9,137 bases of DNA from an uncultured Clostridia bacterium (GTDB taxonomy: Bacteria > Bacillota > Clostridia > Saccharofermentanales > DTU023). Below are positions 5,370-9,137 of this stretch, one piece after another. The DNA is taken from assembly GCA_947254895.1 (NCBI GenBank), contig CAMYEY010000053.1, forward strand, positions 1-9,137, read 5' to 3'. Each line of letters begins with the position of its first letter. Within the stretch, counting starts at the first letter, position 1. A program made the position numbers and the translations under genes. The notes under the pieces were generated by a model, which was given only the letters and a program-made list of their open reading frames with translations, was not told the origin of the DNA and did no database searches.

Positions 5370-6427
5370 TCTATATCCCCCATTCCTCCACCGATGTCTT
5401 TTGGAATTTTGGCCTGGAATATTATTTAATTAAGGAAAAACGTCTAACCGATCCGGTTTTTCTCTTTTGGCAAAATACCCCCTGCCTCATGCTGGGCAAG
5501 TTTCAAAATCCGATCGTCGAAATCAATCTTGAATATCTCAAGAGCCACAAGCTAGACCTGGTCAGGAGAAAGTCCGGCGGCGGCACTATTTACACCGATC
5601 TAGGTACTTTTCAATATACCTTTATCCAGCCGGAATCCAGCCTTGAAATTAAGTTTTCTGAGTTTATCGCCCCCGTCCTCCGGGCCCTACAAGACTTGGG
5701 TTTGGATGCTGAGTTTAAGGGGCGGAACGACCTCCTCCTTGCCGGCAAAAAAATCTCCGGAACTGCCCAATATAAGGAAGCCGGTTACTTGGTCCACCAT
5801 GGCTCTCTCCTCTTTGATACAAATATCGAGGCCTTGGTAGAAAGCTGCCAAGTCGACCCGGACAAGATCGCCAGCAAGGGCATTGCATCGATCCGGGAGA
5901 GGGTAACCAACATCAGGGACCACCTGTCCAAGGACATGACCGCTGCCGACTTCAAGGCTTACATGGTGGATTCTGTCATCCGTCAGTCAGCTAGCACCCC
6001 CAGGGTTGATTCTGTTGGCCACCAGTCGGTTGATTTTGTTGGCCGCCAGTCGGTTATTGACCAGGTTTATCACTTGACGGATGACGACCGGGCGGCGGCC
6101 CAAAGGCTCGGCCAAGAGGAGTTTGCCCGCCCCCAATCCTTCTGGCTCTATGATCCCAAGTTTGATATTGAGTTGAAAAACCGCTTTACCGGCGGCCAAG
6201 TCGTTTTAAAGCTGACCGTTAAAGCCGGCATAATCCGGGCAATCCAAATCTCAGGAGACTTCTTCGCCAGCATCGACTTGTCTGCCGTCGAAACCGCTTT
6301 AACCGGCCTAGCTGCCAAACCCGAAGCAGTTGAAAAAGCCCTCAGGGGCCTAGATTTCGACCAAAAAGTCTATCAGATCACTGCCCACGACATCGCCAGC
6401 TTATTCAATCGGCTCGACTACAAGTAG
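5366..6427 (+). CDS. lplA: Lipoate-protein ligase A, canonical paralogue 2
   Basis: This copy retains the full ligase signature: FGLEYYLI (15-22), LMLGKFQN (41-48), RRKSGGGTIYTDL (67-79), GRNDLLLAGKKISGTAQ (119-135) with lysine K129, HHGSLLFDT (144-152) and SKGIASIRERVTNIRDHL (170-187). A C-terminal accessory domain follows, with a typical ISGDFFAS segment (295-302). It is expected to activate lipoate or octanoate with ATP and attach it to lipoyl domains, acting with LipA. It starts inside the lipA stop (ATGA) with AGG 6 bases upstream. Unusual is a repeat-bearing stretch at residues 201-229 between the two domains: three octapeptide units VDSVIRQS, VDSVGHQS and VDFVGRQS, encoded by 24-base DNA repeats. 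At 353 residues the protein is slightly longer than the other copy. The gene is closed by a terminator 7 bases after its stop. Confidence 0.92.
   Translation: MIYIPHSSTDVFWNFGLEYYLIKEKRLTDPVFLFWQNTPCLMLGKFQNPIVEINLEYLKSHKLDLVRRKSGGGTIYTDLGTFQYTFIQPESSLEIKFSEFIAPVLRALQDLGLDAEFKGRNDLLLAGKKISGTAQYKEAGYLVHHGSLLFDTNIEALVESCQVDPDKIASKGIASIRERVTNIRDHLSKDMTAADFKAYMVDSVIRQSASTPRVDSVGHQSVDFVGRQSVIDQVYHLTDDDRAAAQRLGQEEFARPQSFWLYDPKFDIELKNRFTGGQVVLKLTVKAGIIRAIQISGDFFASIDLSAVETALTGLAAKPEAVEKALRGLDFDQKVYQITAHDIASLFNRLDYK
5966..6052 (+). repeat. In-frame 24-bp repeats inside lplA2
   Basis: Copies lie at 6005-6028 and 6029-6052 in direct tandem (22 of 24 bases identical), with a more diverged copy at 5966-5989 separated by 15 bases. 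All are in frame and give VD(S/F)V(G/I)(H/R)QS. The near identity of the last two points to a recent duplication in a tolerant interdomain linker. Confidence 0.9.
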
Positions 6428-6433
6428 GGGATG

Positions 6434-6470
6434 GATGAGTAACTGTGACTAGTTACCGTCTTTGTTTGTT
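6434..6470 (+). terminator. Terminator of the lipoate cassette
   Basis: GATGAGTAACT (6434-6444) and AGTTACCGTC (6451-6460) form a 10-bp stem with one bulged A and one G-U pair around a 6-base loop, followed by TTTGTTTGTT. It starts 7 bases after the lplA2 stop. It shares the core GTTACCGTCTTTG with the other stem-loops in the window. Confidence 0.75.
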
Positions 6471-6502
6471 GATGTTTAGGCTTATGCACTGGTGGTTTTA
6501 AC

Positions 6503-6533
6503 AAGACGGTAATTCTAAAACTCTTACCATCTT
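6503..6533 (-). repeat. Stem-loop of the GTTACCGTCTT family, reversed copy
   Basis: AAGACGGTAA (6503-6512) and TTACCATCTT (6524-6533) pair around an 11-base loop. In minus-strand RNA the stem is continuous (10 bp, one G-U); in plus-strand RNA it has a C-A mismatch. The tail on either side is not a good T tract, so it may be a weak leftward terminator or only a repeat. Its left arm is also inverted relative to TTACCGTCTTTG at 6453-6464. Confidence 0.6.
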
Positions 6534-6544
6534 AACTTTCCGGT

Positions 6545-6556
6545 CAGACAAGTCTG
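6545..6556. promoter_or_regulatory. Small dyad upstream of the GDPD promoter
   Basis: CAGAC-AA-GTCTG is a perfect 5-base inverted repeat 28 bases ahead of the -10 element, in the usual position of an activator or operator site. It is short enough to be chance. Confidence 0.25.
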
Positions 6557-6580
6557 CTCTTTCAATCCAAGCCCTTTACT

Positions 6581-6589
6581 TGTTATGAT
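6581..6589 (+). promoter_or_regulatory. Extended -10 promoter for the GDPD-MFS pair
   Basis: TGTTATGAT matches TG-n-TATAAT at 5 of 6 hexamer positions. The start would be near 6596, giving a leader of about 84 bases. That leader contains GATATC-6-GATATC (6625-6642) and the 10-base palindrome GACCCGGGTC (6650-6659), so it can fold. No strong -35 is present. Confidence 0.5.
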
Positions 6590-6679
6590 AGTCTTATGAA
6601 CTGGCCGAAAAAATCCTGGACATCGATATCCTGACTGATATCTTTCCGGGACCCGGGTCAGCCAAGACGGAGGTTACTT

Positions 6680-7411
6680 ATGCAAACTAAAATTTTCGCC
6701 CATAGGGGGGCTTCAAAGACAGCAGCAGAAAATACCATGGAGGCCTTTGAGGCGGCCATCAAGCAAGGGGCTGATGGGATTGAGTTGGATATTCAAAAAA
6801 GTAAGGATGATCAGATCTTGGTCAGTCATGACGAAAACCTCAAACGGGTCACCTTAGTGGACCGAGCAATCGCAGAAACAGATTATGCCGAGATTAAGAA
6901 ACTAAACGCAGCGGCTTTTCGGCCGGATGACCAGCCAGCTTATGTTCCTCTTTTGGAAGAGGTGCTAGACCTGGTCAAACCTACAAATCTAGAAATCAAT
7001 ATTGAACTAAAAAATTCCCTGGTCCTCTATCCCCGGCTGGAGGAAGATTGCCTGGCCCTGGTCAAAAAATTTGGAATGGAAGACCGGATTGTTTTTTCAT
7101 CTTTTAACCATTATTCGATTATGAAGTTACTCGCCTTAGGGACTAAGTCTGAAGTAGCTTTTCTCTACCTCGAGGGGCTTTATCAACCCTGGCTCTATGC
7201 TAACAACAACCAGGTTCAAGGCCTCCACCCCTACTATCCCAACCTGATGATTCCCGACTATATCAAAGAATCACATGCCCTAGGTGTAAAAGTCCGTCCG
7301 TGGACCGTAGATGACGAAGCCATGATGAAAAAACTGTTAGCCTTGGAGGTTGATGCAATCATCACCAACATCCCGGCTCAGGCCCTGGCAATCAGGGATG
7401 CTCAGGTTTAA
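6680..7411 (+). CDS. Glycerophosphodiester phosphodiesterase (cytosolic GDPD)
   Basis: GDPD enzymes hydrolyse glycerophosphodiesters, such as deacylated phospholipids, to glycerol 3-phosphate and an alcohol in a TIM-barrel fold. The 243-residue protein has the whole signature: AHRGAS (7-12) with H8 and R9, ENTMEAF (17-23), GIELDIQ (33-39) with E35 and D37, SHDENL (49-54) with H50, NIELKN (107-112) with E109 and K111, and VRPWTVDDE plus DAIITNIP near the C-terminus. There is no signal peptide or membrane domain, so it should act in the cytosol (UgpQ-like rather than secreted GlpQ). GGAGG (6669-6673) sits 6 bases before ATG 6680. It is followed 49 bases later by an MFS gene with no terminator between, so the two are probably co-transcribed. 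Its natural diester is unknown. Confidence 0.95.
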   Translation: MQTKIFAHRGASKTAAENTMEAFEAAIKQGADGIELDIQKSKDDQILVSHDENLKRVTLVDRAIAETDYAEIKKLNAAAFRPDDQPAYVPLLEEVLDLVKPTNLEINIELKNSLVLYPRLEEDCLALVKKFGMEDRIVFSSFNHYSIMKLLALGTKSEVAFLYLEGLYQPWLYANNNQVQGLHPYYPNLMIPDYIKESHALGVKVRPWTVDDEAMMKKLLALEVDAIITNIPAQALAIRDAQV

Positions 7412-7460
7412 AACCAACTTAATGATATTTAAACAAGACGAAAAGGTAGGTGAGGTTTGA

Positions 7461-8798
7461 ATGAGTAAGTCTGTTGAAAACAAGACTATTTTAGAAGAAA
7501 AGCACCAAGAAGGTCCGGACAGCCAGGCTGATAAAAAAGCTAAGGAGACCGATAGCCAAAGCGATAAGCTAGATTACGGCAAAACATTTTTGATCGGGAC
7601 AGGATTTTTTGCTTCCTCCCTCCTCTGGTCGATCTATAACAGCTTTATCCCCCTCATTTTGAAGGACTTTATCGCTTCTACAGCGATCATCGGCCTGATC
7701 ATGACTATCGATAATATCTTTGGGGTCATCTTTCAACCACTCTTTGGGGCCTTGTCTGATCGAACCCGGACTAGGTTTGGCAAGCGGATGCCTTTCATCA
7801 TGATAGCCGCCCCCCTCTGTGCCGGCCTCTTTTTCTTTATCCCCCAGATGCCTAACCTGGTCAGTCTGATGGCTCTTGTAATCGTCTTTAACTTTGGCAT
7901 GTCCGTCTGGCGGGCTCCGATTGTCGCCCTCATGCCCGACCTGACCCCCGATAAGCACTGGTCTAAGGCCAACGGTGTCATCAACCTGATGGGTGGAGTG
8001 GCTTCGATTATAGCTTTTTTAGTAGGAGGCCGGATCGCCAATGCCTACGGTCGGTCAGCAACTTTTGCTATGGGCTCGGTTATCATGCTGGTCGCCGTCC
8101 TGGTTCTCTTTAGCACCATCAAGGAACCTGAGGCCATCCACTTTAAAAAGTTTGGAAAGGTCCAAGCTGATCGCAGTCAGGCCAATGAGCAAAAGAAGTC
8201 GAAGCAAAAACTTAGCCTGGCCAACTTTAAAAAACTGGCCCCGGCAGACCGCCACAATCTCGTCTACCTCCTCTTGGCAATTTTCTTTTGGTTCTGTGCC
8301 TACAATGCGGTAGAAACTTTTTTCACCAGCTTTGCCGTGGCCCGGCTCGGCGTTCCCGAAGGCTCAGCTGCCATGCTCTTGGCCTTCTTTTCCGTCTCCT
8401 TTGTCGCCTTTGCCATTCCCTCGGGTTTTATCGCAAGCAAGATTGGTCGGAGAAAAGCTATTATTATCGGTCTGGTCGGCTTGTCTGCTGTCTTTATCCC
8501 CATCCTCTTTTTAATGAATTTAACAGCCATTAGGATCCTCCTCTTGGTCGGAGGCTTTTTCTGGGCCATGATCAACATCAATTCGCTCCCCATGGTTTTG
8601 GAAATTGGGCAAAAATCGGAGATTGGAACCTATACCGGCTACTACTACTTTTTCTCCTTTGCAGCCTCTATCTTTAGCCCCATCCTCTATGGCTTTATCC
8701 GGGACCTGTCAGGCAGCTTTGGTTCGCTTTTTATCTATGCCCCTATCCTCTTTGTCCTGGCCCTGGTCTGCATTTTAAGGACAAAACCTCTGTCGTGA
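7461..8798 (+). CDS. MFS transporter, GPH/SLC45 (glycoside-pentoside-hexuronide)-like
   Basis: This 445-residue membrane protein has about 12 hydrophobic segments in two six-helix halves, separated by a basic loop near 228-262. A hydrophilic tail of about 40 residues precedes the first helix and carries a DSQADK/DSQSDK duplication. GALSDRTRTRFGKRMPF (96-112) is the GPH/SLC45 form of MFS motif A; RAPIVALMPDLTP (151-163) is typical of the same group, and ASKIGRRKA (325-333) repeats motif A in the second half. Members commonly carry sugars with protons or cations; the substrate here is unknown. AGGTGAGG (7448-7455) is 5 bases before ATG 7461. Pairing with a GDPD raises the possibility of glycerol-linked sugar or diester uptake, but this is only inference. 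Confidence 0.88.
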   Translation: MSKSVENKTILEEKHQEGPDSQADKKAKETDSQSDKLDYGKTFLIGTGFFASSLLWSIYNSFIPLILKDFIASTAIIGLIMTIDNIFGVIFQPLFGALSDRTRTRFGKRMPFIMIAAPLCAGLFFFIPQMPNLVSLMALVIVFNFGMSVWRAPIVALMPDLTPDKHWSKANGVINLMGGVASIIAFLVGGRIANAYGRSATFAMGSVIMLVAVLVLFSTIKEPEAIHFKKFGKVQADRSQANEQKKSKQKLSLANFKKLAPADRHNLVYLLLAIFFWFCAYNAVETFFTSFAVARLGVPEGSAAMLLAFFSVSFVAFAIPSGFIASKIGRRKAIIIGLVGLSAVFIPILFLMNLTAIRILLLVGGFFWAMININSLPMVLEIGQKSEIGTYTGYYYFFSFAASIFSPILYGFIRDLSGSFGSLFIYAPILFVLALVCILRTKPLS

Positions 8799-8841
8799 CT
8801 GCACTGAACAAAGGCCTTGACGATAGCTTTGCCAATAATGA

Positions 8842-8882
8842 AAAGACGGTAACTTTTAATTTGTTATCGTCTTTGTTTTTTT
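8842..8882 (+). terminator. Strong, probably bidirectional terminator between MFS and citrate synthase
   Basis: AAAGACGGTAAC (8842-8853) and GTTATCGTCTTT (8863-8874) form a 12-bp stem with one G-U pair and a 9-base loop, then G and seven T. Leftwards the stem has one A-C mismatch and the tail TTTTCATTATT, so it can also serve the convergent citrate synthase gene. It is the best-formed member of the GTTACCGTCTT stem-loop family here. Confidence 0.88.
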
Positions 8883-8900
8883 ACCCAGTAGACCCCCAAA

Positions 8901-9137
8901 CTAGTCCTGGTCGGGCTCAGGATCCACTTCACCCAAGATATCTCCGACGTAAAGGCCAGCGGGCCGGATGATCCGGTGGATATTGATCTTATCCTCTAAG
9001 GTGTGGGCTAACCAGCCGATAGCTCGGCTGATGACAAAGAGGGGGGTAAAGAGTTCTTCTGGTATACCAAGGAGGTCATAAATAAAGCCCGAATAAAAGT
9101 CGACATTAGCGCAGACATTGCGGCCTTTTTCTTCTTT
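8901..9137 (-). CDS. Citrate synthase, C-terminal part (runs off the right edge)
   Basis: Citrate synthase condenses acetyl-CoA and oxaloacetate to citrate in the cytoplasm. Only the last 78 residues and a TAG stop are visible. They match the conserved C-terminal region: NVDFYSGFIYDLLGIPEELF (residues 11-30 of the fragment, containing the catalytic-site aspartate region), TPLFVISRAIGWLAHTLED (31-49), and IRPAGLYVGD (57-66), where the RP-x-x-Y-G-type ending of the family is recognisable. The acidic tail EVDPEPDQD is not conserved. The start and the N-terminal domain lie outside the window. The gene converges on the MFS gene with the shared terminator between them. 2-Methylcitrate synthase is a close relative that cannot be excluded from this fragment. 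Confidence 0.9.
   Translation of the reverse strand, partial: KEEKGRNVCANVDFYSGFIYDLLGIPEELFTPLFVISRAIGWLAHTLEDKINIHRIIRPAGLYVGDILGEVDPEPDQD

Noticed and set aside
3049..6427. SirTM/macrodomain-type ADP-ribosylation operon with LplA
   Set aside because: No sirtuin, macrodomain, luciferase-like monooxygenase or GcvH-like gene is present; only the general LplA plus carrier idea is shared.
6596..6634. 12-codon leaderless ORF at the GDPD promoter start
   Set aside because: ATG 6596 falls at the predicted transcription start, but the ORF (MNWPKKSWTSIS) is very short and unsupported by any other signal.
7569..7958. 129-codon open frame on the minus strand inside the MFS gene
   Set aside because: It is antisense to a well-supported membrane protein, has a low-complexity charged translation and no RBS-led start; a shadow of GC-rich third positions.

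Overview
The window looks like chromosome of a low-to-mid GC Gram-positive bacterium (Bacillota, possibly Lactobacillales or a close relative). The reasons are the AGGAGG-type ribosome binding sites, TGnTATAAT-like extended -10 promoters, LicD and Stealth wall-polysaccharide enzymes, and LplA-type rather than LipB-type lipoate enzymes. The lineage is an inference from style, not a database match.

Layout. (1) 1-2602, minus strand: a polysaccharide-modification operon read right to left, licD-like A, licD-like B, then a Stealth-family sugar-phosphate transferase that runs off the left edge. The genes are joined by a 2-base gap and an ATGA overlap. This block is visibly more AT-rich than the rest (24/60 G+C in 2041-2100 against 34/60 in 5041-5100). 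(2) 2603-3048: a 446-base divergent intergenic region with no large gene. It holds three 14-base-period iterons with a GCACA-T-TGTGC dyad, a cluster of four AAGCTT sites, a 34-codon ORF with a perfect Shine-Dalgarno, a leftward terminator hairpin and an extended -10. (3) 3049-6427, plus strand: a lipoate cassette of an LplA paralogue (probably leaderless), a free-standing 76-residue lipoyl domain with its own promoter and RBS, lipoyl synthase LipA, and a second LplA coupled to lipA by ATGA. A terminator follows at 6434-6470. (4) 6428-6679: intergenic, with that terminator, a second related stem-loop and a promoter. (5) 6680-8798, plus strand: a cytosolic glycerophosphodiester phosphodiesterase and a GPH/SLC45-like MFS transporter, ended by a strong bidirectional terminator. 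(6) 8901-9137, minus strand: the C-terminal 78 residues of citrate synthase, converging on the MFS gene.

How it may fit together. LipA inserts sulfur into octanoyl groups already attached to a lipoyl domain; LplA-type enzymes attach or transfer octanoyl or lipoyl groups. A dedicated small lipoyl domain between two divergent LplA paralogues and LipA suggests a carrier on which lipoyl groups are built or from which they are passed on, analogous to GcvH in the Bacillus subtilis lipoyl relay. No E2 or GcvH gene lies in the window, so the final acceptor is unknown. This cassette is the most interesting element. A second unexplained pattern is a recurring intergenic stem-loop with the core GTTACCGTCTT, found four times in both orientations and serving at least twice as a terminator.
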